A stretch of DNA of 64,000 bases from Mesorhizobium sp. WSM4311 (GCF_002295115.1 NZ_NSFV01000013.1:1-64000); one strand, 5' to 3'; shown: positions 37,166-47,035, numbered from the stretch's first letter. A program made the numbers and translations. Notes: generated by a model not told the origin, from the letters alone.

Positions 37166-38146
37166 ATGCTTATGCTTTACCACGATACAGTTGAATCTGA
37201 GGTGCTCGTCCACAAGCCATGGTTTATCGGCTGCATATTTGCAATTGTGCTCGCGGTTTTTCTTATCTTCAACGTAGCGGGCACCACGATGGGCGAACTC
37301 CTACGGCCCGTGATTGGCGATCACGCACAAGTGAAGTTTTACAGTCGCATTGCGATCGCTTTTGTAATTGCCGCAATGTTCTGCCTCAACCTCGTGCTGA
37401 TTGGTTTTGTCCCGCTCAAAATCCAAATCGGGATCGTATGGTTTGAGTTGGTGCTACTGTTCCTTTCGCTCTTCGCGGCATTTGACTTAAGCATGCCATT
37501 TATTTGGGCAAACCTGCCATTTCTAATTACGCAGGGGGTAGTTACTACAGTTTACGTATCAGCGATGTCACTGCTATTTGCGTCGGCTATCGCAATAATC
37601 GGCGCGATTGCGAAACTGTCAAGCAACGGCATGGCTTACGCGATAGTCAGCTTCTACACTTCATGCTTCCGGGGTCTGCCGCTTCTCATGCAGGTTTATC
37701 TGATCTACATGGGCTTGCCCCAGGTAGGTTACGTTATTAATGCCGTGCCTGCAGGCGTGTTGGCGCTTTCGCTATGCAGTGGTGCCTACATGACGGAGAT
37801 CTTCCGTTCGGGCATAGCCAGCATCGATCGCGGCCAGTGGGAGGCATCCCGGTCATTAGGTTTCGGCTTTGCGCTCACAATGCGCAGAATCATTCTGCCG
37901 CAAGCGCTTCCGGTTATCATTCCCCCGATGGGAAACACGTTCATCTCAATGCTCAAAGACAGCTCTCTCGTTTCGGTTCTTGGCGTTTGGGAGCTGACGT
38001 ATCTAGCTCACTCACTCGGCCAGCCAACCTTCCATACTATGGAGATGCTAGTAACAGCGGCAATGATTTATTGGATTTTATCCGCCTGCCTGGAACTGGT
38101 CCAATCCCGGATCGAGGACCATTTTGCCAGAAGTAAGAAGCGATGA
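37166..38146 (+). CDS. Amino-acid ABC transporter permease (GlnP/HisM type) with N-terminal extension
   Basis: 326 residues from the ATG at 37166, which has TTAGGAAG before it; open sequence extends upstream to 37124. The core permease domain (about 110-326) starts LITQGVVTTVYVSAMSLLFAS and contains the EAA-like loop EASRSLGFGFALTMRRIILPQALPVIIPPMGN. The N-terminal ~110 residues are an added hydrophobic region with about three membrane segments (IGCIFAIVLAVFLIF, RIAIAFVIAAMFCLNLVLIG, VLLFLSLFAAFD). Only one permease gene is present, so it may work as a homodimer. Inner membrane. Confidence 0.9.
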   Translation: MLMLYHDTVESEVLVHKPWFIGCIFAIVLAVFLIFNVAGTTMGELLRPVIGDHAQVKFYSRIAIAFVIAAMFCLNLVLIGFVPLKIQIGIVWFELVLLFLSLFAAFDLSMPFIWANLPFLITQGVVTTVYVSAMSLLFASAIAIIGAIAKLSSNGMAYAIVSFYTSCFRGLPLLMQVYLIYMGLPQVGYVINAVPAGVLALSLCSGAYMTEIFRSGIASIDRGQWEASRSLGFGFALTMRRIILPQALPVIIPPMGNTFISMLKDSSLVSVLGVWELTYLAHSLGQPTFHTMEMLVTAAMIYWILSACLELVQSRIEDHFARSKKR

Positions 38147-38222
38147 TCGTGAATTCATTGGTCAAGCTAAAAAAGACGTCTAAGTTGGTTCGGCCATTTT
38201 CAAGGCACTTACAGATGCGCCA

Positions 38223-38984
38223 ATGAACAAGAGAGATGCAATATTGAGCGACGAAGTCATCGAAGCTAAGAATGTATCCAAATGGTATGGTGCCTTCAGA
38301 GCACTAACTGACATCAACCTAACCGTCCGCAAGGGCGAACGTATCGTCATCTGTGGGCCCTCAGGCTCGGGAAAGTCGACGCTGATCCGTTGCGTCAATC
38401 GGCTCGAAGCGCACCAGGATGGCGAGATTACCGTCACTGGGATTAGGTTACATAACAAAATGCGCAACGTAGCTGAAGTTCGCAAAAGCGTCGGCATGGT
38501 TTTTCAGCACTTTAATCTTTTCCCGCACATGACCGTGCTGATGAACTGTATGGCGGCGCCGATGTGGATAAAGGGCGTTCCAGAGGGTGAGGCTAGAAAG
38601 ATCGCGCTTAAATTCCTAGAGCGCGTGCGCATTCCCGAACAGGCGAACAAATATCCGGCTCAGCTCTCCGGGGGACAGCAGCAGCGCGTCGCAATTGCCC
38701 GGTCCCTCTGTATGGAGCCTGCAGTCATGCTCTTCGATGAGCCGACCTCCTCGCTCGATCCAGAGATGGTCGCTGAAGTGCTCGAGACTGTGACCGGACT
38801 CGCACGCGACGGCATGACCATGGTATGCGTCACCCACGAGATGGGCTTTGCGCGCGCCGTGGCCGATCGAGTAATCTTCATGGATCGAGGTGAGATCGTC
38901 GAAGAGGGTACACCGCACGACTTCTTCAGAAACCCGCAGCACGAAAGAACGAAATTGTTTCTCAGCCAGATCTTGTCGCATTGA
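38223..38984 (+). CDS. Amino-acid ABC transporter ATP-binding protein (GlnQ/HisP type)
   Basis: 253 residues: Walker A GPSGSGKST, Q-loop VFQHFNLFPHMTV, signature LSGGQQQR, Walker B VMLFDEPTSSLDP and switch His in VTHEMG. Polar-amino-acid importer ATPase. It is 76 bases after the permease gene and is the last gene of the importer. Energises uptake from the cytoplasmic side. Confidence 0.94.
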   Translation: MNKRDAILSDEVIEAKNVSKWYGAFRALTDINLTVRKGERIVICGPSGSGKSTLIRCVNRLEAHQDGEITVTGIRLHNKMRNVAEVRKSVGMVFQHFNLFPHMTVLMNCMAAPMWIKGVPEGEARKIALKFLERVRIPEQANKYPAQLSGGQQQRVAIARSLCMEPAVMLFDEPTSSLDPEMVAEVLETVTGLARDGMTMVCVTHEMGFARAVADRVIFMDRGEIVEEGTPHDFFRNPQHERTKLFLSQILSH

Positions 38985-39336
38985 GGGAGCCATCCTTCAA
39001 CGAGGCCGTTCGACCGAGTTACTGTGTATCGAATGCGTTGCCTCAGGCCAGCGAGACAACATGTGCGGATATTGTATTCGTACGTATTGGCTGACATACA
39101 TCAGAGCGTTCTCGGCAAGCGCCTCGTTCCCGGAAGCGCGAGAGTAGGATCCCGCTGAGCTTGTGCGCAGCCCACCGTGCCAGTTCGCGTCCAGGCGCGC
39201 TGAGGATTGGCTCGCCACACATGATCAGGTTGCAAGAGTGCGGCCTCAACCCTCTGCCCGCAACCGACCACAATCTGCAGACGTCGTCCTCTGGCAGATT
39301 CCCGACCATCTTTGGGTGAACCAAACGGATCAACAC
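38985..39336. other. Intergenic region before the acylase
   Basis: About 350 bases. The acylase frame is open from 39163 but family similarity begins only after 39337. No operator or terminator was recognised. Confidence 0.45.
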
Positions 39337-41676
39337 ATGTTAAAGAACATAACCTTCGACCGCCACAGCTCCGACAAGCTTAAGAGTGAGGTCACGATCG
39401 ACATTGATAAATGGGGGGTTCCTCATATCAAGGCTCAGAACTTGCACGACCTATTTTTCGCGCAGGGTTGGAATGCAGCTCGAGACCGCCTCTGGCAAAT
39501 TGATATTGCGCGCAAACGAGGTCTCGGTCTCCTGTCACGAGACTTTGGCCCCGGATATTTGGAGCAGGATCGGGCGGCGCGTCTCTTTTTATTTCGCGGA
39601 GCCATGAGTGCAGAATGGCAGGCGTACGGCCCGGATTCCGAAGAGATATGCTCAGCGTTTGCCGAGGGGATCAATTCCTACGTAGACAGTTGCCATGACG
39701 GTTTGATTGCCTTGCCACCCGAGTTTGGCCTCCTCGGTCACACTCCCGACTATTGGAAACCCGAAGACGTCGTTCGCGTGCGAACGCACTCACTAACCCG
39801 AAATGCGATTTCGGAGCTTCTGCGCTGCAGGGTGATGGCATTGGCAGGTGTGGAACGAGGTACCCGCCTCGACAGGTTGAGACAAGAATTGTCACCTCCG
39901 ATAGCGCCACGACCAGCGGAGGGCCTTGACCTCGCCTTTATGACAGATCGAGTACTGCAGGATTTTCGCTTGGCAATCTGTCCCGTCTCATTCTCGAGGG
40001 AAAGACTTGCAGCAAGTCTTCAGGAAGCTGACCGTTGGACCCGCGTAACACCGAGTGATGAGATCATGCAGACGGTGTTCCAAGAGGGCTCAAACAACTG
40101 GGCCATATCCGCAACAAAAACCACAACGGAGCGACCAATCCTTGCTCTAGACCCGCATCGCAAGCACGTCCTTCCGTCCATCAGGTATCTTGTACACCTG
40201 AGTATGCCCGGGCTCGATGTAATTGGCGCTGGAGAGCCTATGATCCCAGGAATCTCCATGGGTCACAACGGGACAGCCGCCTTTGGTCTGACTATTTTCG
40301 GCGCTGACCAAGAAGATATTTATGTTTACGAAACCAAGAGTGAGGGAAATAAATACTTATATAAAGGGGCCTGGGAGCAGGTGAAGACTATACACGAGAA
40401 AATTCCAGTTCGCGCCCACACCGACCAGGAGGTAAAGCTTCAGTTCACACGCCATGGACCCATTTTAAACCAAAATGCTGAAAAAGACCGCGCCTTCGCA
40501 CTGAGAACCGTATGGATGGATCCCGGCATGGCACCTTACATGGCCAGCTTGGCCGTAATGCGCTCTAAGACATTTTCAGAATACACCTCCAGTCTAGCAA
40601 ACTGGGGTTGTCCTTCAGTTAATCACATCTATGCGGACACGTCGAATGTAATTGCGTGGAAACCGTCAGGTGCGGCTCCGGTCCGAAGAAATTGGGACGG
40701 CCTGCTTCCGGTTCCAGGAGACGGTCGGTTCGAATGGGAAGGGTATTTGTCACCGGACGATGGGCCGTTCGAGATGAACCCCGCCAAAGGTTTTGTCGCC
40801 ACTGCCAACGCAATGAATGTTCCGGAGGAATGGAGTAGATCGCATCCTGCTTTTGGCTACGAGTGGTCTGACAGCAGCAGACATGATACCCTTCATACAA
40901 CTCTCTCACGATCAGAGAAGATCTCGTTGCGGGACTGCATGTCGCTGCAATGTTCGGTGTATTCGCCGATAGCAGTTCGTATTCTTGCGAAACTAGACAC
41001 TCTTCTCGGTTCGGTTGCAAACATGCCTGCGTTGCACTTATTTTCTAACTGGGACCGGCATTTGGATGCGAGTTCGCCAGCCGCCGCGTTCTTTGAGATT
41101 TGGCTTAGCAAACACCTTGGCCCGACAGTAGCTCGCTTAGAAAGCGCTGACGATGAAGTGTTGGCACTGCTCGTGCCTTTACAGCCTTCGGCCATAGCCT
41201 CTTGGCTCGAACAGGCAGAGCCTAGTGAAAAGTTGAAGCATTCCATAATGGAATCCCTAACTTCTGCCTGGAGTGAATGCATATGTCGATTTGGCGACGA
41301 TTCTGCCTCATGGGCATGGGGCAGTATACATAAGCTTGATTTGCGCCACCCTCTGCAGGCACTGACGTCTGAACAATGGTCGTTGGGCGCCATAGCCCTC
41401 GGCGGAAGTAGCTCAACGCTCAATTTTTCGAGTTACCGAAGCGGCCAATTCTCTGTTTCAGAAGGACCGTCAGTGCGGATAATCATGGACGTTGGGTCAT
41501 GGGATGACAGTCTCTTTATTAACAATCCAGGTCAGTCGGGTGTTCCGATCTCAAGTCATTATCGTGACCTCAATCACGATTGGCAACGGGGCGAATACAA
41601 GCCCTTGTTATATTCAGAGGAGTCCATACGGAGGGAGCTCGAACATAGGGTCGTCCTGTCTCCCGCTGACTGTTGA
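39337..41676 (+). CDS. Penicillin acylase-family N-terminal nucleophile hydrolase
   Basis: About 779 residues from the ATG at 39337; a start at 39163 would add 58 residues without family resemblance. The alpha part begins ITFDRHSSDKLKSEVTIDIDKWGVPHIKAQNLHDLFFAQGW with ARDRLWQIDIARKRGLGLLS. The nucleophile is Ser252 in QEGSNNWAI, where self-cleavage would give the beta chain. Later motifs are PGISMGHNGTAAFGLT and QFTRHGPI. The family cleaves amide bonds of penicillins, N-acyl-homoserine lactones and N-acyl amino acids. Known members are usually exported, but no signal peptide is seen here, which suggests a cytoplasmic enzyme or a misread start. No strong ribosome site was found. It is downstream of the amino-acid importer. 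Confidence 0.88.
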   Translation: MLKNITFDRHSSDKLKSEVTIDIDKWGVPHIKAQNLHDLFFAQGWNAARDRLWQIDIARKRGLGLLSRDFGPGYLEQDRAARLFLFRGAMSAEWQAYGPDSEEICSAFAEGINSYVDSCHDGLIALPPEFGLLGHTPDYWKPEDVVRVRTHSLTRNAISELLRCRVMALAGVERGTRLDRLRQELSPPIAPRPAEGLDLAFMTDRVLQDFRLAICPVSFSRERLAASLQEADRWTRVTPSDEIMQTVFQEGSNNWAISATKTTTERPILALDPHRKHVLPSIRYLVHLSMPGLDVIGAGEPMIPGISMGHNGTAAFGLTIFGADQEDIYVYETKSEGNKYLYKGAWEQVKTIHEKIPVRAHTDQEVKLQFTRHGPILNQNAEKDRAFALRTVWMDPGMAPYMASLAVMRSKTFSEYTSSLANWGCPSVNHIYADTSNVIAWKPSGAAPVRRNWDGLLPVPGDGRFEWEGYLSPDDGPFEMNPAKGFVATANAMNVPEEWSRSHPAFGYEWSDSSRHDTLHTTLSRSEKISLRDCMSLQCSVYSPIAVRILAKLDTLLGSVANMPALHLFSNWDRHLDASSPAAAFFEIWLSKHLGPTVARLESADDEVLALLVPLQPSAIASWLEQAEPSEKLKHSIMESLTSAWSECICRFGDDSASWAWGSIHKLDLRHPLQALTSEQWSLGAIALGGSSSTLNFSSYRSGQFSVSEGPSVRIIMDVGSWDDSLFINNPGQSGVPISSHYRDLNHDWQRGEYKPLLYSEESIRRELEHRVVLSPADC

Positions 41677-42506
41677 GGATGCGACAGTATAGGCCGCTTA
41701 CCATTGTAGCAGGAACATATCGGTCGAACTCACCTGGCGGCAAGGTGAGGATCGACACTTTAGCGCCCGCCGGCCGACTTTGATATTGACAGCGGAACGC
41801 CCGGCCGGAATCTGGATGCGCTTGTGGGGCAATGATCCCGCTGGTGTGCGGCGACCACCCCTGATCGTCACGAGCAGGGCCGTCGCGGCCTCCAATAATG
41901 TTGCAGGAGACTTAGAAGCGGGATGTCCCGCATTGGCAATTGCTCTGCCTTGGGGCCATAGGGAAGAGGGGTAAGGTGCTGGCCCGACCACCGGAGAGCG
42001 CGTCTGTTACTACAAGGCTCGATCGCGGCCGCATCACGGCCCTCGGCGGCTGCCGATAACGCGCGCTTCGGGCGCTACCAGTACGCATTGGCGATAATCG
42101 CATCTGCTGTAGGAGAGCACTTGATTCGAGACTGACAGTGCGACGGTCAACAGGGTTCGCTATCATTGTCGAGCCGAGTTCAAGAATGGACACATACCTC
42201 AGGGAGGACCTTTCAGGGGGCAGACCATTGTCTGTCTCCTCATCCGAGAAACAAGCTAACCTCGCAGAGAGTGGCATCAGGGCAACACGTCATTGTCCTT
42301 CGATGCGACTGAATATCGACGACTTCAACGCGGCTTGCCGCCTTCGCGTATAGCCGCAGGACCTTGAATGCCGGGAACCAGCCGAGAAATGTTGGCGGTG
42401 GGTGAGCGCCTTTCATTTTTCAAGTCCGCTACATTCTGTCTGTCATATACCCGAAGGCGGCGATGCTTGTTGCCCGCCCGATGTGGTTAGCAGTTGACGT
42501 GCCTTC
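41677..42506. other. Intergenic region, decayed
   Basis: About 830 bases with no supported gene. At 42412-42446 it shares GTCCGCTACATTC and TTCATTTT with the start region of the amidase gene (16611-16646), possibly a leftover promoter/start region of a related gene. Confidence 0.4.
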
Positions 42507-43963
42507 TTATGTATCTTCATTCAGCCTGCGGTGGCACGCTGGCCGTTTCGTTGAATGGCGGGGGAAAAAAGGCGTTGATGACTCAGGCTTGCGTGGAGCA
42601 CTCGTGGGGCGCTCGATTGACAATGTTATTCGTGGAGAATGCTTTCCTTTGTGGAGGAGGATGATTCTCTCGTCCAGTTCCTTGTCGGCCTCGGTAAGGC
42701 GATGATTCAGGCGAAGGTAGTCGGTCCAGGTCGGCGTACGGAATGTCTCCGTCCATAGCACAGGCTCCTGAAGGTTGCGCTGGAGAGTCCAGTGCCGAGC
42801 ACCAACGCGACTCTGTACATGCCGGCACCCGCGCATGGCGAGGAATTCTTCTAGATTTTCCACGAGTATGAGGTACTCGACTTTGACCACGATGGGGCCG
42901 CTTCTCGGCTTGAGACTGAGGGCGACTGCCGGCGCGTCGAATTCCTCCAAAGGGTCGGGCTCGGCCTCGCGACCCTCGCGAAGGGGAAACAGGACGCCGC
43001 TCGCAATGGAAGAGGCAGTGCCAGAAAAAGGGAGCACGCCGCACAGGCGACGCATGCCAGCGTCATTAGTTGCTCTTCTGACAAGCTCCGTCTTAATAGG
43101 CTGTTGGCGACGCCAGCCATGACGGCGCCTGTGCCGAAGCCGGCGATGATGGTGCCATAGGCGAGCGGTCCTTCGCCCAGCTGATCGCGGACAACCAATG
43201 GCAGCAGTGCGAGTATGGCGATGCCCGACAGGCCAAAGAAGGTTCCGCGGGCGATCGCCGTCTTGATTTCCGATGACATCGCTGTGAAGCGCAGCCTGTC
43301 ATAGATGGCCGTCCTCATTGACTCACGTGGGAGAAGTGAGGAGCGAACCTTCCATTTGCATCGCCATATGGTGACCAAAGGGATCATATAGGTGAGTGTA
43401 AACATAGCGAAAGCCGTCATAAGTCCGAACGACGCAATCATGATGCCGCGAGCGCCGGTCCCACGGTCCGTGCAGTGTTGAAGCCAATGGAGAGGAGGGT
43501 GACGGCAGCGGGAACTTCGCGTCGGTCCACAATATCGCCAACAGAAGCCTGCCAGGCGGTATCGTTGAGCGCGGCACCACTTGCGATCAAGAAGCTGAAG
43601 CCGAAGATCATCCACGGGGCGATAAAGCCCAGCACCACTGAAGCCGTAGCATCGCGGATGCTATTACCATTAGGCATCGGCCGGCGAACATGACTCTTCG
43701 ACGGCTGAAGTTGTCGGCGAGAACCCCTAGCGAAAATGGACAAAATGAAAGCGGGCAGGTTAGACGAAGCCTGCTCGAGCGCAACCATCAGATCGGAGGT
43801 CGGAACCGTTGCCATTAGCCAGCTGATAGCAACGGTCTGCATCAGCCAGCCAAGGGAAGAGACTTGAGAGGCTAAACCAGATTGAGCGAAATGTCGTATT
43901 CCTGAGCGGCGCAAACGTCTTCGGCGAAACTACATCCGCATCTGCGCCCGCCGCTTTGCTCAT
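42507..43963 (-). pseudogene. Broken paralogue of the MFS exporter
   Basis: Starts at an ATG at 43963 (MSKAAGADADVVSPKTFAPLRNTTFRSIWF) and is clearly homologous to the MFS protein at 31044 across its length. Frameshifts occur near 43870, 43750-43600 and 43450, among others. The segment corresponding to about 85 residues of the last transmembrane helices is deleted near 43010, joining CSLFLALPLP to SGVLFPLREG. The C-terminal extension (PIVVKVEYLILVENLEEFL, TFRTPTWTDYLRLNHRL) is still readable. A duplicate that was inverted and then decayed. Confidence 0.88.
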
Positions 43964-44532
43964 TGCTCCGACCGATTCGGTTCCGCCAAGCTTAACCACT
44001 TCGCGCGACACGATCCTCTTACACGTCGGATGCGCCAAATGCAGTCTTTGTATTAGTGTCATCTGGTAGCGAGATGCGGAGGTGGCGGCGGAGAGCCGTC
44101 GCTGGTGTCGCAGCGGCCTTACATCAGTGCAAACATGCTGTTGCGTGGCGCCGGCACAGTTCCCCCGGCGTCGGCGGCTTCGCCGGCAAGAATGCGAAGG
44201 CGCGCCGACTCGCTGCCAAGCTCAAGGTCGTCAGCATGGTTCTTCTGGCCGAGGCTGACGAGCTTGCCGAGCAACTCGGCGCCTTTGTCGGCGATCCTCT
44301 GGCGAGAACAAAGCTGTCGGAGACCAGCGTTGCCTGCATTGAGCGGCCGATGAAGGCACTATGCGCATCTCGCTGCGAGATGCAGCCGATATAAAAACAG
44401 CATTTGACGCTAGCCGCCAGGAAAGGGGATTGTCACCCCGCATGAGCCGGCGAAGCTTTTGTTCAATTTCGAACATGGACGCGATCGCGCGTTTTGCGCA
44501 ACCAAACCACGACACACTGATTGAGGTGAGAT
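43964..44532. other. Intergenic region before the second M24 gene
   Basis: About 570 bases; a plus-strand segment at 44056-44394 is open but matches no family I know. AGGTGAG lies just before 44533. Confidence 0.4.
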
Positions 44533-45708
44533 ATGGCGACGACACGCTCCGCAATTCCTCTGACTGGTGTACCGTTTCCGATATCAGAGTATGAGCGCCG
44601 GCAAAACAATGTGCTGGATGCGGTTGCTACGGCAGGCTTGGACGCAATCGTAGTAACGGCGCACGGCCACTTGAAGTATCTCAGCGGCTACGATGGGAGC
44701 GGTGGATATTTCGCGCCTTTCCCTCTTATTCTGATGCCGGGTCGGGTCCCGATATTTGTTGTCCGAGAATATGACGAGCAGGCAGTACGTTCATATAGCT
44801 GCATCGAGGAAATTGAAACCTATACACATCAGCCTGATTTTGGCAGGGTCTGCGCCGATGTATTGCGTCGACTCGGACTGGACAATAAGCGAGTCGGTTT
44901 CGAGCTTGGCTGCTGGAATCTCGCGCCCGCCGACGTGCGCGCAGTCCAAGACCAGCTCCCGGATCTGAAGATTACTGACGTCACCCGACTGGTCTCGTCA
45001 GTGTCAGCAGTGAAAGGAGAACTTGAGTTGGCGTGTATGCGCGATGCTGTTCGACTCACTGACGTGGCAATTCGAACCTTTCAGCAATCGCTTCGTCCCG
45101 GCATTACGGAGATCGAAATGGCAGCGGCCCTAGCTGCGGCGGTAACAAACGACCCCAGCAACGCCGCTGGGGATATCGGGCTTGCGCCGGGTACCATTTT
45201 GTTTGGAGAGCGAGTGAAGTTGCCCCATGCGCCAGCGACCCATCATCCTCTCAGCAACAACGAACCTGCCTTTCTGGAGATAGGGGCTTCGAAACACGGG
45301 TATACAGTGGGAATGGTTCGATGCGCAGTCCTTGGCAAACATCCCGAAACCGAATCTTTGCACGGCTTGGCTGAAGAGGTCATTGCGGCCCTTGTCTCCT
45401 CGATTCGACCAGGTGCTACGCCGGCGGACGTTCACGCTGCTGGGGGCGAGGTGTTGAAGCGATCTGGACGCAAGGGCGTCTTCCGCCAACGAACAGGATA
45501 CCAAACTGGCATCAATTGGACTGAGCGCGGCGACCTAAGCCTGGAGCCCGATGTAAATGAACCACTCCGAGCTGGCATGACCCTGCACATGCCAAACATT
45601 TTGTGCAGCGAAAGTGGCTACCTATTTGGTGCCGGCGCACACGTGCTCGTGACAGAGCGCGGCGCGGAACTCCTGAGCGAAATCCCGCCAACACTTTATC
45701 GGGCGTGA
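44533..45708 (+). CDS. Second M24-family hydrolase, diverged DoeA-like
   Basis: 391 residues with the same fold as the gene at 22369: N-terminal domain (VPFPISEYERRQNNVLDAVATAGLDAIVV, HLKYLSGYDGSGGYFAPFPL) and a pita-bread C-terminal domain (VKGELELACMRDAVRLTD, LRPGITEIEMAAAL). Again the metal-binding pattern is lost: FLEIGASKHGYTVGMVRC has Glu and no second Asp, and RTGYQTGINWTERG replaces the GHG region. The GERT element of DoeA is altered to RGDL, so it is less close to ectoine hydrolase than the first copy and may act on a different substrate. Start ATG at 44533 after GAGGTGAG. An IS5 element inserted three bases after the stop codon. Confidence 0.82.
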   Translation: MATTRSAIPLTGVPFPISEYERRQNNVLDAVATAGLDAIVVTAHGHLKYLSGYDGSGGYFAPFPLILMPGRVPIFVVREYDEQAVRSYSCIEEIETYTHQPDFGRVCADVLRRLGLDNKRVGFELGCWNLAPADVRAVQDQLPDLKITDVTRLVSSVSAVKGELELACMRDAVRLTDVAIRTFQQSLRPGITEIEMAAALAAAVTNDPSNAAGDIGLAPGTILFGERVKLPHAPATHHPLSNNEPAFLEIGASKHGYTVGMVRCAVLGKHPETESLHGLAEEVIAALVSSIRPGATPADVHAAGGEVLKRSGRKGVFRQRTGYQTGINWTERGDLSLEPDVNEPLRAGMTLHMPNILCSESGYLFGAGAHVLVTERGAELLSEIPPTLYRA

Positions 45709-45710
45709 TG

Positions 45711-45714
45711 CTAG
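45711..45714. repeat. IS5 target duplication CTAG, left copy
   Basis: CTAG also at 46663-46666. IS5-family elements duplicate the 4-base target YTAR; CTAG fits. Confidence 0.75.
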
Positions 45715-46372
45715 GCGGCGTGGACAAATTTGAGCCAGTATCTGGCGGTGGCTAGGTAGACCATTCCGAGGAAGCTATTGGCCAATTGATCGTAGCGGGT
45801 GGCAATGGCCCGGTTGATTTTGAGGTGGCCGAACATGCGCTCGATTCGGTTCCGCTGCTTGTAGAGCGCCCGGTCATACTCGATCTTCACGCGGCGGTTT
45901 GATCGGCCGGGTATGACGGGTTTAATCTTCCGCTCGGCGAGATCGGCGCGAATGGTATCGGCATCGTAGCCCTTGTCCGCAAGGAAGGCGTCCGGTGCAC
46001 GAGTCCCCCTTTTCCGCCCGCTGCCGAGACATGGGCGCGAACTGTGGTGCTGTCGATGCTGTAGTGGCCGCTGTCCGCCATGACCTCGGCGAGCATTACC
46101 GCCACGGTCTCCCAGACCCCGGCCTCGCTCCAGCGTCGGAACCGACGATAGATGGTGTTCCAACTGCCGTATTTGGGCGGGACATCCCGCCATGGAGCGC
46201 CGCAGCGGAGCCGCCAGAGAATGCCGTTGATGATCGAACGATTCTGCTTGGGAGGTCTACCTCGGCCGCGTTTGTCAGGGTCGATGGGCAGCAAGCCCTT
46301 GAGAACACGCCATTCTGCTTCGGTGAGATCGCCCCTGCTCAAACCTGCCTCCAAAAAGCAGCCTTGAATCAA
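45711..46372 (-). pseudogene. IS5-family transposase with internal deletion
   Basis: The N-terminal part starts MIQGCFLEAGLSRGDLTEAEWRVLKGLLP and runs through FRRWSEAGVWETVAVMLAEV and HYSIDSTTVRAHVSAAGGKGG. About 60 residues of the catalytic core, including the usual LGRSRGGFTTK region, are missing. The sequence resumes in another frame at DAFLADKGYDADTIRADL with PGRSNRRVKIEYDRALYKQRNRIERMFGHLKINRAIATRYD, the C-terminal DDE part. The stop codon is formed by the flanking CTAG. Not functional. Confidence 0.88.
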
Positions 46373-46662
46373 TCCTCTTGGGCTACGTCAATCGCATCGA
46401 CGTCCGAAATTCCGTAAGGCGGATATACTATTCCGCCAAGGTGATGGACAGTTCGAGAGGGCTGTCGCTATCCGCGAAAAATCGGCTGCCATCCTCAAAC
46501 TCGATCACCACCTCTCCATCGCGGTGGCGCATGACACGGCGAACAACCTTGCCAATCAGCATCGACGTAGCTCGTTCGCTCTCTTCTTCCAGTGTCATTC
46601 CCAATGCTAACAACCCGATCGCAGGAAAGCGACCCTGCTAACATCGAATTTGTCCACGCCGC
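45715..46662 (-). mobile_element. IS5-family (IS427-like) element, internally deleted
   Basis: Perfect terminal inverted repeats GCGGCGTGGACAAATT at both ends, flanked by CTAG on each side. It holds a broken transposase on the minus strand and, upstream of it, a 61-residue ORF that is not part of typical IS427 elements. The insertion lies just after the M24 gene stop, so that gene is unharmed. Confidence 0.85.
46428..46613 (-). CDS. Passenger small ORF inside the IS5 element
   Basis: 61 residues, including MLIGKVVRRVMRHRDGEVVIEFEDGSRFFADSDSPLELSIT, a compact predicted beta-rich protein. Reading in another frame after LELSIT gives LGGIVYPPYGISDVDAIDVAQED and then a stop, so the original protein may have been longer and is now frameshifted. 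The pattern resembles small uncharacterised DUF proteins, but I cannot name a family with certainty. It lies within the inverted repeats, upstream of and in the same orientation as the transposase. Confidence 0.5.
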   Translation of the reverse strand: MLALGMTLEEESERATSMLIGKVVRRVMRHRDGEVVIEFEDGSRFFADSDSPLELSITLAE

Positions 46663-46666
46663 CTAG
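46663..46666. repeat. IS5 target duplication CTAG, right copy
   Basis: Partner of 45711-45714. Confidence 0.75.
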
Positions 46667-47035
46667 GGTCTGCGGTTTGCGGATTGAGTGGCAAAGCGCA
46701 TGCAGTCCTGGAAAGTAGGTCGTGGGAGGGGGAGGAGTGTCGCGATGGTGACAGCTCTTCCTACTCAGACCTTTGCCATTGGCCGTTGCCAGCAGAGCCA
46801 GAGTTTATGATTGCCAGCACTTCGCAGCTGGTCCTCTAAGGCCGAAGCTTATCCATTTGAGGGCAAACGGCTTGTTATCGGGTCGCAGTCGCCGGCGCCA
46901 ACACCGAGGCCTGAACGCGGGGCTATCTCGGTTCTAGATGGTTACGATATCCAAACTGCATTTGACGAAAACACCGGTGGCATCGATCATTAATTACGCA
47001 CCGGCGCCTGATCCAAATTACTCAAATGCGGGAAC
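46667..47035. other. Intergenic region before the M20 gene
   Basis: About 370 bases, no gene recognised. It would originally have followed the M24 gene directly, so it may contain the promoter of the next operon. Confidence 0.4.

Noticed and set aside
36269..38984. Firm assignment as an ectoine importer (EhuABCD)
   Set aside because: Family fits, but only one permease is present and binding residues could not be judged; left as an amino-acid importer.
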